Source of the DNA: Bacteroidia bacterium
Lineage (GTDB): Bacteria; Bacteroidota; Bacteroidia; B-17B0; Aurantibacillaceae
Reading direction: 5' to 3'
Assembly: GCA_016787445.1 (NCBI GenBank)
Contig: JAEUTQ010000043.1
Location: 1-64,000, forward strand
DNA: 64,000 nucleotides
The notes beneath the pieces were generated by a model that saw only the letters and a program-made list of their open reading frames with translations, made no database searches and had not been told where the DNA came from. Below are positions 25,189 through 33,980 of this stretch, piece after piece; the first letter of the stretch is position 1, and each line of letters opens with the position of its first letter. A program made the translations under genes and the position numbers.

Positions 25189-26289
25189 ATGAAGTTAAAC
25201 ACACTTTTATCTTTTAGCTTATTGCTTATGGTCTCTTGTACGGGGCAGAATTCGCATACGGTTGAAACTACTTATAATACTACGCCGCCAACCATAGCCG
25301 ATACTGTGAAAAATTTAAGTAATAACATTATGATTACATATCAGGATAAAAAAAACAATTATTGGTTCGGGAGTTGGGAAGATGGCTTATATAAATATGA
25401 TGGTAAAGTAATACTACACTATACAAAAAAATCGGGTTTAAGTAACATTAGTATACGAGGCATACAAGAAGATAAAGCGGGTAATATTTACATAACAACA
25501 CTTGATCGTATCCACAAATTTAACGGACAATTTTTTAGCACGTTAAATGTTATAGAAAGCTCCCCGTTAAATAGTAATTGGAGGCTAAACCCCGACGACT
25601 TATGGTTTACTGCCTTGGGAAAAAATGGAGTGAATGGTCCTTGTCGCTATGATGGAGAAAATCTATATCAACTCACTTTTCCCAAACATTTTATGGCAGA
25701 TGAATATTACGAAAAGTATCCTAACAACCCTTGGAGTCCATATGATGTATATTATACTTACAAAGACCAAAAGGGCCATCTTTGGTTTGGAACCTCTAAT
25801 TTTGGATTGTGCAGATACGACGGTCAATCGATATCCTGGTTATATGAAGATCACTTAACCAATACGCCAAACGGAGGGTCTTTTGGAATTCGATCAATCA
25901 TAGAGGATAAAAATGGGAAATTCTGGTTTTGTAATACAAAATATCGCTATTCAATATTTTCGGATACTAAAAAGGAAATGGGTGCATCACTAATAAACTA
26001 TCAAAGAGAAAAGGGAATTGGCGATATTAAATCCAATAAAGGTGTCGATTTTATTTATTTTCTGTCGGCTATTGAAGACAATAATGGGAATCTTTGGTTA
26101 GTCACATATGATGAAGGTGTTTGGTGCTATAATGGAACATCAACGAAACATTATCCGGTTAAAAAAGACGAGTTAGATGTAAAACTATTTTCAATATATA
26201 AGGATATTAAAGGTGATTTGTGGTTAGGTACCCAGAACGATGGTGTGTATAAATTCAATGGTCGTGATTTCGAAAAATTTGTACCGTAA
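25189..26289 (+). CDS. Lipoprotein with two-component-regulator-type propeller repeats
   Basis: 366 residues with lipobox MVSC (C17). The rest is about six repeats of the Reg_prop type, each with a D..G..WFG...G...YDG pattern (for example KGHLWFGTSNFGL and NGNLWLVTYDEGV). These fold as blades of a beta-propeller, known from the sensor part of hybrid two-component systems. Here no kinase or regulator follows, so it is a stand-alone exported propeller. A paralogue lies on the other strand at 27739. Confidence 0.85.
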   Translation: MKLNTLLSFSLLLMVSCTGQNSHTVETTYNTTPPTIADTVKNLSNNIMITYQDKKNNYWFGSWEDGLYKYDGKVILHYTKKSGLSNISIRGIQEDKAGNIYITTLDRIHKFNGQFFSTLNVIESSPLNSNWRLNPDDLWFTALGKNGVNGPCRYDGENLYQLTFPKHFMADEYYEKYPNNPWSPYDVYYTYKDQKGHLWFGTSNFGLCRYDGQSISWLYEDHLTNTPNGGSFGIRSIIEDKNGKFWFCNTKYRYSIFSDTKKEMGASLINYQREKGIGDIKSNKGVDFIYFLSAIEDNNGNLWLVTYDEGVWCYNGTSTKHYPVKKDELDVKLFSIYKDIKGDLWLGTQNDGVYKFNGRDFEKFVP

Positions 26290-26334
26290 GGTGATTAGTA
26301 AGTTTTTAATTTTGTATTATTAGATCTTTAACGA

Positions 26335-26964
26335 ATGACAACGAATAACAGACAAGTTGATCAATACCTTATTGACGGCTGTGGCCGATGTAAGCTCTAT
26401 AAAACACCTCAATGTAAAGTCCATGCCTGGTCAACCGAATTAAAAGTATTAAGAGCAATTATACAAGAATGTGGACTCACTGAAGAATTAAAATGGAGTG
26501 TACCGTGCTATACTTTTGAAAATAAAAACATATTGATATTAGCGGCTTTTAAAGAATATTGCTCTGTTAGTTTTTTTAAAGGTGCACTTTTAAAAGATGC
26601 TAAAAAACTATTGAGTACACCCGGCGAAAACTCACAAGCTGCCCGTCAGTTTAGATTTACAAGTGTAAAAGAAATTGAGAAACTTTCCACTAATATTAAA
26701 GCTTACATTAAGGAAGCCATCGAGTTGGAAAAGCAAGGAAAGAAAATAGAATTCAAACAAACGGCAAATGATTTAATGATTGAAGAATTGGAGAATGCCT
26801 TTAAGAAGAATGCCCATCTAAAGAAAGCCTTTTATGCTTTAACGCCGGGCCGACAAAGAGGTTATTTACTTTTTTTCTCACAAGCTAAACAATCTGCCAC
26901 ACGTGCTTCGCGCATAGAGAAATGCACGCTTGCCATACTTAAAGGAAAAGGTTTAAACGATTAA
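26335..26964 (+). CDS. YdeI/OmpD-associated, DUF1801-type protein
   Basis: 209 residues. The middle (LKWSVPCYTFENKNILILAAFKEYCSVSFFKGALL) is the DUF1801 fold, and the C-terminus, with SATRASRIEKC, is the YdeI tail. It lacks a signal peptide and is likely cytoplasmic. The biochemical role of the family is unknown. The N-terminus has an extra cysteine cluster, CGRC followed by QC (C16, C19, C27), which could bind metal. It follows the propeller lipoprotein by 45 bases but the two need not be linked. Confidence 0.82.
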   Translation: MTTNNRQVDQYLIDGCGRCKLYKTPQCKVHAWSTELKVLRAIIQECGLTEELKWSVPCYTFENKNILILAAFKEYCSVSFFKGALLKDAKKLLSTPGENSQAARQFRFTSVKEIEKLSTNIKAYIKEAIELEKQGKKIEFKQTANDLMIEELENAFKKNAHLKKAFYALTPGRQRGYLLFFSQAKQSATRASRIEKCTLAILKGKGLND

Positions 26965-27038
26965 TATTTTACATTTTTTATCAATTCAAATACAATTCAC
27001 GAATTGCTTTCAACGTTAAAACCAAAACTCAACGTGTC

Positions 27039-27323
27039 ATGGAAAACAAACGACTTATAATCATTTTAAGTATTGCTACTACTCTTCTTCTTGCTCCGCT
27101 TGCAGCCATGCAATTCAGCAGCGAGGTAAATTGGAGTTTATTTGATTTTGTTATTGCCGCTATTTTACTTTACGGTACCGGACTTAGCATTGAGTTTATT
27201 CTACGAAAAGTAAAACAAACTAAATTGCGTGTCATCATCTCTCTTCTGATACTGGCAGCACTTGTTTTAGTATGGGCCGAATTGGCTGTAGGAATTTTCG
27301 GAACGCCTTTTGCAGGCAGTTAA
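27039..27323 (+). CDS. Small membrane protein with three transmembrane helices
   Basis: 94 residues with hydrophobic segments at about 6-26, 35-55 and 65-87. The short loops and the basic segment RKVKQTKLR fit an inner-membrane protein. Small proteins of this design occur widely in Bacteroidota and Proteobacteria but have no function I know. Its stop codon is two bases from the stop of the convergent PPIase gene, so the two mRNAs have no room for separate terminators. Confidence 0.7.
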   Translation: MENKRLIIILSIATTLLLAPLAAMQFSSEVNWSLFDFVIAAILLYGTGLSIEFILRKVKQTKLRVIISLLILAALVLVWAELAVGIFGTPFAGS

Positions 27324-27324
27324 T

Positions 27325-27693
27325 TTATTTTGGAATAACCAAAATATGTCTTAAATCTAATTCATCTCCTCTGCGGGCTATGAGTTGTATAAAATGAAAT
27401 CCATATTTGGTTTCAAAAACTTCTGAAACATCTCCCGGTTTTAAACTGAAAGCCACATCTTCAAACTCTTTCACCATCATTCCCTTTACAACATTTTTAT
27501 AAATGCCTCCATTTTTCGCAGAACCGGTATCATCGCTATACAAAGCTGCAATACTTCCAAAAGATTCGCCTCTCAAAACTTTCCTTCGGTAACCTTCGAT
27601 ATCTTCTTTAGCACGCTGTTTCATTTCCTCCGTTCCCGGACTCTGCGCGTTGATCATAAATGATAAAAGCAGAAACAATAGAACTCTTTTCAT
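27325..27693 (-). CDS. Secreted parvulin-type peptidyl-prolyl isomerase, short form
   Basis: 122 residues with a signal peptide to INAQ (about 17). The parvulin core is plain: GESFGSIAALYSDDTGSAKNGG, then MVKEFEDVAFSLKPG, then TKYGFHFIQLIARR. What is odd is the first strand. Parvulins open with RHIL, but here that strand (LRHILVIPK) is at the very C-terminus, residues 114-122. The protein may be circularly permuted, a cut-out from a two-domain SurA-like isomerase, or strand-swapped as a dimer. It would aid folding of exported proteins in the periplasm. Confidence 0.85.
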   Translation of the reverse strand: MKRVLLFLLLSFMINAQSPGTEEMKQRAKEDIEGYRRKVLRGESFGSIAALYSDDTGSAKNGGIYKNVVKGMMVKEFEDVAFSLKPGDVSEVFETKYGFHFIQLIARRGDELDLRHILVIPK

Positions 27694-27738
27694 GTTACAA
27701 ATCTAAACAAATAAACATTATGCTGAACTTGCAATTTA

Positions 27739-28827
27739 CTATCTGAAATCTTCAAATTTTTTCCCATCGTAAAGCAACACACCACTTGCATTGGCAAACC
27801 AAACGTTTCCATTTTTATCGCCATAAATACAAAACACATTTGTACTATTTTGAACTTCCTTTATTTTTAGAGGTGTAAACTTTTTTCCGTCGTAAAAACA
27901 TATATCCCCGCCAAACCATAAATTACCTTTAGTATCTTCAGTGATACAAGTAACAAAATCATCACTCAATCCATCCTTCTTTGTAAATAGACTAAATGCT
28001 TTTCCTTTACCGATTCCATCGGGCAATTTATTATCATAACATAACACTCCACTTTGTGCCGTACCCATCCAAATTCGTCCGATTTTATCTTTATACATTA
28101 AACGTACATCGGCGAATGGTCCTTCTTTCTTTATTATTTTTACCGGACCATTAGTTACTGATGCAGATGGGACATGATAACATAAAGCTCCTTTAGTGCC
28201 TAACCAAATAATTCCATGATTATCCTGAATAATTGTGTTTACAACATTGTTAGTAAGGCCATCATTAGTTGTGTAATTGGCGAATGTTTTGCCGTCGTAA
28301 ATACTCACTCCATTATTTGTTCCAATCCATAACAGTCCTTTATTATCTTCAAAAATGCAATACACGAGATTGCTTGCCAATCCGTCTTTAATCGTGTAGC
28401 GGGTAAAAGAAGAACCATCGAAACGATATAAGCCTCCTTCTACCGTACCAATCCAAATATGCCCTGCTTTATCTTCCCTTAAGGATAAAGCATGAAAACG
28501 TTCAAGGTTTTCTTTTACTGTGTAATTTGTAAAAACTTTACCGTCGTATTTAATAATACCACACCAACTCGCGAACCAAAAATTACCATTTCTGTCTTGA
28601 ATTAAATTGCGGGTAATGTTATCCGGTCCGTTTACTGAAATTGCTTCTTTTGGCTCTATAAAAGAAGGATCTCTTTCCAAAGGCTTCGTCGCTTTCTTTA
28701 CTTCTTGCTTTGTACTTTCAGTTTTAGTTTCAATAGCTTTTACTTCGGTAATCGAAGGTATGTTCTCAGGTGTAGAATTACAGGCAGATAAAACCAATGC
28801 TATTGATAGAAACTTAAAATAATTCAT
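27739..28827 (-). CDS. Seven-bladed Reg_prop propeller lipoprotein
   Basis: 362 residues with lipobox LSAC (C16). After a lysine/threonine-rich spacer (about 17-55) there are seven repeats with the D..G..W.G...G...YDG pattern, among them KAGHIWIGTVEGGLYRFDG. Seven is the standard number for a closed beta-propeller. No kinase, HTH or effector domain is attached. It is a clear paralogue of 25189-26289, and the pair brackets three unrelated small genes. It is presumably a periplasmic or surface binding protein. Confidence 0.87.
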   Translation of the reverse strand: MNYFKFLSIALVLSACNSTPENIPSITEVKAIETKTESTKQEVKKATKPLERDPSFIEPKEAISVNGPDNITRNLIQDRNGNFWFASWCGIIKYDGKVFTNYTVKENLERFHALSLREDKAGHIWIGTVEGGLYRFDGSSFTRYTIKDGLASNLVYCIFEDNKGLLWIGTNNGVSIYDGKTFANYTTNDGLTNNVVNTIIQDNHGIIWLGTKGALCYHVPSASVTNGPVKIIKKEGPFADVRLMYKDKIGRIWMGTAQSGVLCYDNKLPDGIGKGKAFSLFTKKDGLSDDFVTCITEDTKGNLWFGGDICFYDGKKFTPLKIKEVQNSTNVFCIYGDKNGNVWFANASGVLLYDGKKFEDFR

Positions 28828-28935
28828 GTCTAAATGTAATGAAAGTGATTTTTTGAAGCTTGTTAATATTGTTAAACAATTATAAATGCAATTTGATTTT
28901 AAAAAACAAAAAAAAGAATTTTATACATTTATTTT

Positions 28936-29535
28936 ATGAAGAAAATCTTATTACTAATCTGTTTGGGTGTTGTTATTACACTTTGCTCATTTTTCACCAC
29001 TAAAAAATCATCCAAAAACATTGATCAGCTTTATATTTTAATGGAATCCATTGACCTTAAAACCTGTCAGGGAATCGATTTTGAAGAAGGTGGTATACAA
29101 GGCGGTTTGTATTTCACTCCTAATGGTCATGTTATTTTTGCACCAATGAGTTTGGCAAATGACACGGCACGTTACTATTGGGGTACGTATCAATTGACAG
29201 AAGGTTCTTTTACCTACGAGTTAACGAATGAATATTATACTTATCTCACTAATCTTAATTATATGAAAAACGGTAGTGATACCGAAATGAATCCCGAATA
29301 CCTGAATGGTAAAACCAGAAAAATTAAACCAATTAAGCGAAGTTTGACAAAACACAGCTGCAAGGATGTGAGCTACGCCTACAACTATACTAATGAGGAA
29401 AAAGCACAGGCAAAAAAACGATTTAATAATAGATTTCATCCGGATGGCTTTACTCTAATGCCCTATACTGAAACTAAAGACATGAAGTTCTATACCTGGC
29501 TATTTAAAAAAATTCCTTGCTTATCTAACTTGTAA
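28936..29535 (+). CDS. Exported hypothetical protein
   Basis: 199 residues. A hydrophobic segment at 3-22 (ILLLICLGVVITLCSFF) is a signal peptide or membrane anchor. The rest is polar with a beta pattern (GGLYFTPNGHVIFAP) and a basic C-terminal half. I do not recognise a family. It stands alone, divergent from the propeller lipoprotein. Confidence 0.6.
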   Translation: MKKILLLICLGVVITLCSFFTTKKSSKNIDQLYILMESIDLKTCQGIDFEEGGIQGGLYFTPNGHVIFAPMSLANDTARYYWGTYQLTEGSFTYELTNEYYTYLTNLNYMKNGSDTEMNPEYLNGKTRKIKPIKRSLTKHSCKDVSYAYNYTNEEKAQAKKRFNNRFHPDGFTLMPYTETKDMKFYTWLFKKIPCLSNL

Positions 29536-29594
29536 TTTAGAAGATCCAAGCCATCTATAAATTCAACAATTAATGTTAAACGGTCATGGCTAAA

Positions 29595-29608
29595 TTGTTA
29601 ATTAACAA
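29595..29608. promoter_or_regulatory. 14-bp palindrome upstream of the haem lipoprotein (candidate operator)
   Basis: TTGTTAATTAACAA is a perfect palindrome, followed at 29629-29636 by the near -7 box TATCTTTT. The spacing, with its centre about 38 bases before the predicted start, suits an activator. AT-rich palindromes arise by chance, so confidence is low. Confidence 0.3.
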
Positions 29609-29674
29609 AACAACAATCAGGTTCTTTGTATCTTTTCTGAAATAATTGAATTTACAATATCACACATAATAAAT

Positions 29675-30091
29675 ATGAATTTAAAATCTATCGCTTTAGT
29701 ATTATCAGGACTTGCTATAATTGTTGCCTGTAACAGTAAGAAAAAATCAACTACATCCACGGCTGTGGCACCAGCCACTCCCACTACTCCTTCATCACCC
29801 GCTGTTGCCAGTAAACCGGCCAATGGTGTATATGCACCTGGAAATGATGAATTAGTAGCTATTCAATCCAAATTTCCGGATGCAACTTTAGAGAAATTAA
29901 AGGAGGGTTACGCTCTCTATGCACAGGGTCCGTGTACCAATTGTCATGGCGTTAAAAATATTTACGCCGGCAGTGATGCGCATTGGAAACCGGTCATTGA
30001 TAATATGGCAGAGAAAGCCGGTATTAGTGCTTCACAGAAAGATGCTGTTTTTAAATATGTAATGGCCATCCGTGCCGCCCAAACAAAATAA
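29675..30091 (+). CDS. Small c-type cytochrome lipoprotein
   Basis: 138 residues. The lipobox VAC ends at C19. A Ser/Thr/Pro/Ala-rich spacer (about 25-50) leads to one haem site, C87-TN-C90-H91 in GPCTNCHG. M111 or M130 may be the sixth ligand. It is therefore a membrane-tethered single-haem electron carrier. The next gene starts two bases after its stop, so both are cotranscribed. A palindrome lies upstream. Confidence 0.88.
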   Translation: MNLKSIALVLSGLAIIVACNSKKKSTTSTAVAPATPTTPSSPAVASKPANGVYAPGNDELVAIQSKFPDATLEKLKEGYALYAQGPCTNCHGVKNIYAGSDAHWKPVIDNMAEKAGISASQKDAVFKYVMAIRAAQTK

Positions 30092-30093
30092 AC

Positions 30094-30747
30094 ATGAAAA
30101 GAAACCTGCTTTTATCTTTAATTGTAATAGGTTCAGGCCTGTTATATTATCAATGTAACAACTTATCCGGCAATCATAATCAGGCTAACATTCAAACTGA
30201 TAATAAAGAATATTTAAGCAGTGTAAAGAAAGAGAATGGCTTTTATAAAATTGACACGAGTTTAATCGTGGCTAAAAAAAACAAATTCACATTATTAGCG
30301 GAGCTTGATAAAGAAAATTTAGCGGAGATAACTGATGTGAAGCAAATCCCAACTTTTATTAAAGTTTTTTTATTGATGAAAAACTTTAAGTGCATTAACG
30401 ACATGGCCAACCCCGGGGAAGAATGGAATGCAGGTAGCATAACCGATTTCCGTGATCAGGTTATTAAAAACATTTATGATCCGGTGAAAAAAGACTCCGT
30501 TCCAACCGTTCTATGGGTTGGAAATTCATTACCGAAAAACCAGATGGTTTATTTTGGCATGGGTAAAAACATAGCATTGTTCACTTACTTTAAAGGCGGG
30601 TATTTTAAGCGGGAATATTCTACCATCATTAAATTTAATGGCGAGGAAATAATTGATTTTTGGTATGAAGATCATCCGGAGGATGTAATTACTAAAGAAG
30701 AAATAATTAAGGATATTCATATCGTTAAACGCCGTAACAATTGTTAA
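30094..30747 (+). CDS. Exported hypothetical protein, partner of the haem lipoprotein
   Basis: 217 residues. An N-terminal hydrophobic run (LLLSLIVIGSGLLYYQCNN) resembles a lipoprotein signal, but YYQC is a poor lipobox, so lipidation at C21 is uncertain. I do not recognise the mature domain. It starts two bases after the cytochrome gene, suggesting a shared role, perhaps in redox at the envelope. Confidence 0.6.
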   Translation: MKRNLLLSLIVIGSGLLYYQCNNLSGNHNQANIQTDNKEYLSSVKKENGFYKIDTSLIVAKKNKFTLLAELDKENLAEITDVKQIPTFIKVFLLMKNFKCINDMANPGEEWNAGSITDFRDQVIKNIYDPVKKDSVPTVLWVGNSLPKNQMVYFGMGKNIALFTYFKGGYFKREYSTIIKFNGEEIIDFWYEDHPEDVITKEEIIKDIHIVKRRNNC

Positions 30748-30803
30748 TTATACGAGTGTTTTACTGCTATTTTTAACTATATTTAGTGCAGTTTTAAAGC
30801 TGC

Positions 30804-31949
30804 ATGCTTCCTTACAAAATCGCTTATATAACAGTTACCGATCCACATAACAAACATTCGTGGAGCGGTACCGACCATTACATCTGGAAAAGCTTACAAA
30901 CACAATTTAAACAAGTTGATTTATTAGGGCCTGCCGAACCGCGCTTTACTGTTTTTATTTGTAAAATCATTCATGCCTTTTCTCTGTTGGTTGGTAAACG
31001 ATTTGATTACCGACATTCTACTCTTTACGCAAAGGCATGCGGTCGTTTATTTGGCGAAAAACTAAAAGGCAAAAACTACGATTTAATTGTTTCTCCGGCG
31101 GGTGTTGCTTATATAGGCTATATAAAAACTGATATTCCAAAAGTGTTGGTGGTTGACCGAACCATTGCAGGCACTATTAATTATCACAGTATATTTAAAA
31201 AACTCTGGAATTTCAGCGAAAAGCAAAGTATCAACACAGATAAACATGCCATGCTTGGCAGTGCACTTACAGTATTTTCTTCACCCTGGGCAGCATCGAT
31301 TGCTAAAGACACTTACGGCTTACCGGATAAACAAATGGCGATAATCCCCTTTGGGGCCAACATGGATGAATTACCTTCATCCGAGTTTGTGTTTAAGCAT
31401 CAAAAAAGCGGAACTTGTAATTTACTGTTGGTAGGAACTTATTGGGAAAACAAAGGCGCTGATATTGCAGTTAATACTTTAAACGAATTAGTAAAAATGG
31501 GCGTTGATGCGAAGCTAACGGTTTGCGGATGTACCCCACCGGAGCCCATCAACAATGATAGATTAACCATTATTCCTTTTGTCAATAAAAATACAGCAGA
31601 AGGAAGAAAACAATTGGATGAATTATTTCTGAATCATCACTTTTTCATTTTACCAACCCGCTTCGATTGTACGCCTATCGTTTTTTGTGAGGCAGCAGCA
31701 TACGCACTTCCAGTTTTATCCGCTAATACCGGAGGCGTTGGAGGGCATATTACAGAAGGACAAAATGGTTATTTAATTGACTATAACGACAAAGGCATTT
31801 CTTACGCAAAAAGAATAAAAGAAATTCTAGATACACCTGGGCAATACGAAAAGCTCAGAGTTAGCACACGTAAGGAATATGACGAACGCTTGAATTGGAA
31901 TAGTTGGGCAAAGAAATTTGTGGAAGCGATAAATCCAATCATTAAATAA
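30804..31949 (+). CDS. Glycosyltransferase family 4 protein
   Basis: 381 residues of GT-B type. The donor domain is clear: NLLLVGTYWENKGADIAVNTLNEL, the later FCEAAAYALPVLSANTGG (acidic residue of the EX7E region) and a C-terminal helix returning to the N-domain. It uses a nucleotide-sugar at the cytoplasmic face. It is not near the polysaccharide operon at 7-15 kb. The Crp/Fnr gene begins three bases after its stop, which is an unusual pairing. Confidence 0.87.
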   Translation: MLPYKIAYITVTDPHNKHSWSGTDHYIWKSLQTQFKQVDLLGPAEPRFTVFICKIIHAFSLLVGKRFDYRHSTLYAKACGRLFGEKLKGKNYDLIVSPAGVAYIGYIKTDIPKVLVVDRTIAGTINYHSIFKKLWNFSEKQSINTDKHAMLGSALTVFSSPWAASIAKDTYGLPDKQMAIIPFGANMDELPSSEFVFKHQKSGTCNLLLVGTYWENKGADIAVNTLNELVKMGVDAKLTVCGCTPPEPINNDRLTIIPFVNKNTAEGRKQLDELFLNHHFFILPTRFDCTPIVFCEAAAYALPVLSANTGGVGGHITEGQNGYLIDYNDKGISYAKRIKEILDTPGQYEKLRVSTRKEYDERLNWNSWAKKFVEAINPIIK

Positions 31950-31952
31950 CGA

Positions 31953-32516
31953 ATGCAGAGTCTTATTAAATATTTAAATTCTTTTATGCCACTCAGTAAA
32001 GCCGCCAAGGAAGCTTTAGTAGGCATTTGTAAAGAATTACAATTTAAGAAGAACAGCGACATACAACCTATTGGGCATACTTGCAAAACCATATACTTTC
32101 TTAAAAAAGGATTAGCCAGAATTTATTATTTTAAAAATGACATTGACATAACGGAAAGTTTTTCGTTTGAAAATCATTTAGTGGTACGCTACGAAAGTTT
32201 ATTCACCGGACGTCCAAGTAAAAAAGCCATTCAGGTTTTAGAGGATTCTGATCTAATTGCCATTGATGCCAATCAATTATTTAAACTTTATTCTAAATTT
32301 CCTGAGCTTGAAAGTGTTTTTGCCCGGGTTTTTGAAGCCGCGCATGTAGAAACCATCAACCGCATCGAGAGCATACAGTTTCATACAGCTGAAGAACGCT
32401 ACAAAGCTCTGCTCAAAGAGGCACCTGATGTGATTAAACGCGTTCCTCTCAAATACATTGCTTCTTACTTAGGCATTACTCCCGTAAGTTTGTCGCGCAT
32501 AAGGGGACAAAAGTAA
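31953..32516 (+). CDS. Crp/Fnr-family transcription regulator
   Basis: 187 residues. The N-terminal part (about 20-120) has the cyclic-nucleotide-binding beta roll (IYFLKKGLARIYYF). The C-terminus has a short winged-helix segment ending LKYIASYLGITPVSLSRIRG, the recognition helix of the Bacteroidota Crp/Fnr group. No cysteine cluster suggests an Fe-S sensor, and the arginine-serine cAMP pocket is not evident, so the effector is unknown. A 16-bp palindrome just after it is a likely target site for itself, controlling the following MFS gene. Confidence 0.9.
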   Translation: MQSLIKYLNSFMPLSKAAKEALVGICKELQFKKNSDIQPIGHTCKTIYFLKKGLARIYYFKNDIDITESFSFENHLVVRYESLFTGRPSKKAIQVLEDSDLIAIDANQLFKLYSKFPELESVFARVFEAAHVETINRIESIQFHTAEERYKALLKEAPDVIKRVPLKYIASYLGITPVSLSRIRGQK

Positions 32517-32519
32517 TTT

Positions 32520-32564
32520 CTTATCATATGATAAGTAGTTCCGGAAGAGGCTACTGTAATTTTG
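32520..32564 (+). promoter_or_regulatory. Candidate Crp/Fnr operator and promoter of the MFS gene
   Basis: CTTATCATATGATAAG (32520-32535) is a perfect 16-bp palindrome. TAATTTTG (32557-32564) matches the -7 box. No TTTG is found at -33, where the palindrome lies. With a start site near 32568 its centre falls at about -41, the class II activator position. Confidence 0.55.
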
Positions 32565-32580
32565 TGTTAGAATTACAGCC

Positions 32581-33843
32581 ATGTCTAACGTACAACTCGG
32601 ATTAAAAGAAAACCTCAGGCAATTTATTTTACTGATTGTTGTGAATGCCTTTGTTGGCGGTATGGTTGGATTAGAACGCTCCATACTTCCACAAATAGCA
32701 GAAGCGGAGTTTCATATTGCCGCTAAGACTGCTATTCTTTCATTTATTATTGTCTTCGGTGTAGTAAAAGCGCTAACAAATTACTTTACAGGAACCTTGG
32801 CGAATAAATTGGGAAGAAAAAACTTACTGATTATCGGTTGGATATTTGCTTTGCCGGTTCCATTAATTTTAATGCTAAGCAATAGTTGGAATTGGATTAT
32901 TGCTGCCAATATATTATTAGGTATAAACCAAGGATTAACCTGGAGCAGCACGGTGGTGATGAAGATTGATTTAGTAGGTGAAAAAAGTCGTGGTCTCGCA
33001 ATGGGATTAAATGAATTTGCCGGTTATATCTCCGTGGCTTTAGTAGCCTTTGCTACCGGCTGGATAGCTTCGCATTACGGTCTGCGCCCCTACCCTTTTT
33101 ACTTAGGTATAGTTATGGCAATTTTAGGCTTAATTATTTCCATATTTTTCATTAAAGACACAAAGCATCATGTAGTAAAAGAAGCATGCGATAATAAAGT
33201 GCCACGTTTGAAAAATGTATTCTGGGACACAACTTTATTCGACCGAAACTTAGGCTCTGTAACTCAAGCCGGACTTATCAATAATTTAAACGACGGAATG
33301 GCATGGGGTTTATTTCCAATACTACTCGCGGATAAAGGATTTTCCATTTCGGAAATTGGAATTGTAACCGCTGTATACCCCGCAGTGTGGGGCATCGGTC
33401 AATTAGTTACCGGAAAAATGAGTGATCATTTTTGTAAAAAAAGTATGTTGTTTTGGGGAATGTTTTTGCAAGGCTTAGCACTATTATCTTTAATATTTGC
33501 CAATACTTTCGCTCATTACATTATAATATCTTCTTTATTGGGTTGGGGAACGGCGATGGTGTATCCAACTTTTTTAGCAACCGTTGCAGAAAACACCCAT
33601 CCAATTGACCGACCTAAAAGCCTAGGTGTATTCAGATTATGGAGAGATTTAGGTTATGCCATCGGTGCCATTTTAACAGGATTTATGGCTGATGCTTTTG
33701 GTTTAAACAGCGCGGTAATTTTAATTGGTGTATTAACCTTAGCTTCTGCATTTTTTATTGAAAAACGTATGCGCTGTAAAAATAACGCACCAAAAATTTC
33801 ATCCTTGTTCTTTCTTAAGAAACAACACGAGCTATTATCTTAA
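32581..33843 (+). CDS. Major facilitator superfamily transporter
   Basis: 420 residues with about 12 hydrophobic segments. The conserved loop after helix 2 reads GTLANKLGRKNLL, the MFS signature. The two halves are separated by a basic loop near residues 195-215. Substrate cannot be read; related genes pair with Crp/Fnr regulators in Bacteroidota. It lies in the inner membrane and is likely activated by the neighbouring regulator through the palindrome at 32520. Confidence 0.92.
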   Translation: MSNVQLGLKENLRQFILLIVVNAFVGGMVGLERSILPQIAEAEFHIAAKTAILSFIIVFGVVKALTNYFTGTLANKLGRKNLLIIGWIFALPVPLILMLSNSWNWIIAANILLGINQGLTWSSTVVMKIDLVGEKSRGLAMGLNEFAGYISVALVAFATGWIASHYGLRPYPFYLGIVMAILGLIISIFFIKDTKHHVVKEACDNKVPRLKNVFWDTTLFDRNLGSVTQAGLINNLNDGMAWGLFPILLADKGFSISEIGIVTAVYPAVWGIGQLVTGKMSDHFCKKSMLFWGMFLQGLALLSLIFANTFAHYIIISSLLGWGTAMVYPTFLATVAENTHPIDRPKSLGVFRLWRDLGYAIGAILTGFMADAFGLNSAVILIGVLTLASAFFIEKRMRCKNNAPKISSLFFLKKQHELLS

Positions 33844-33980
33844 AATCAGACGAGAGTTCACTCAGGAATTACTTTAAATAAGACTTATATCATTGTTTTA
33901 ATGAAACAGAATGATGTTGGTCATGGAGTTAGCCTGAAAGGTTTATTTGTACCTATCTTTATTAAATATAATTCTTACTT

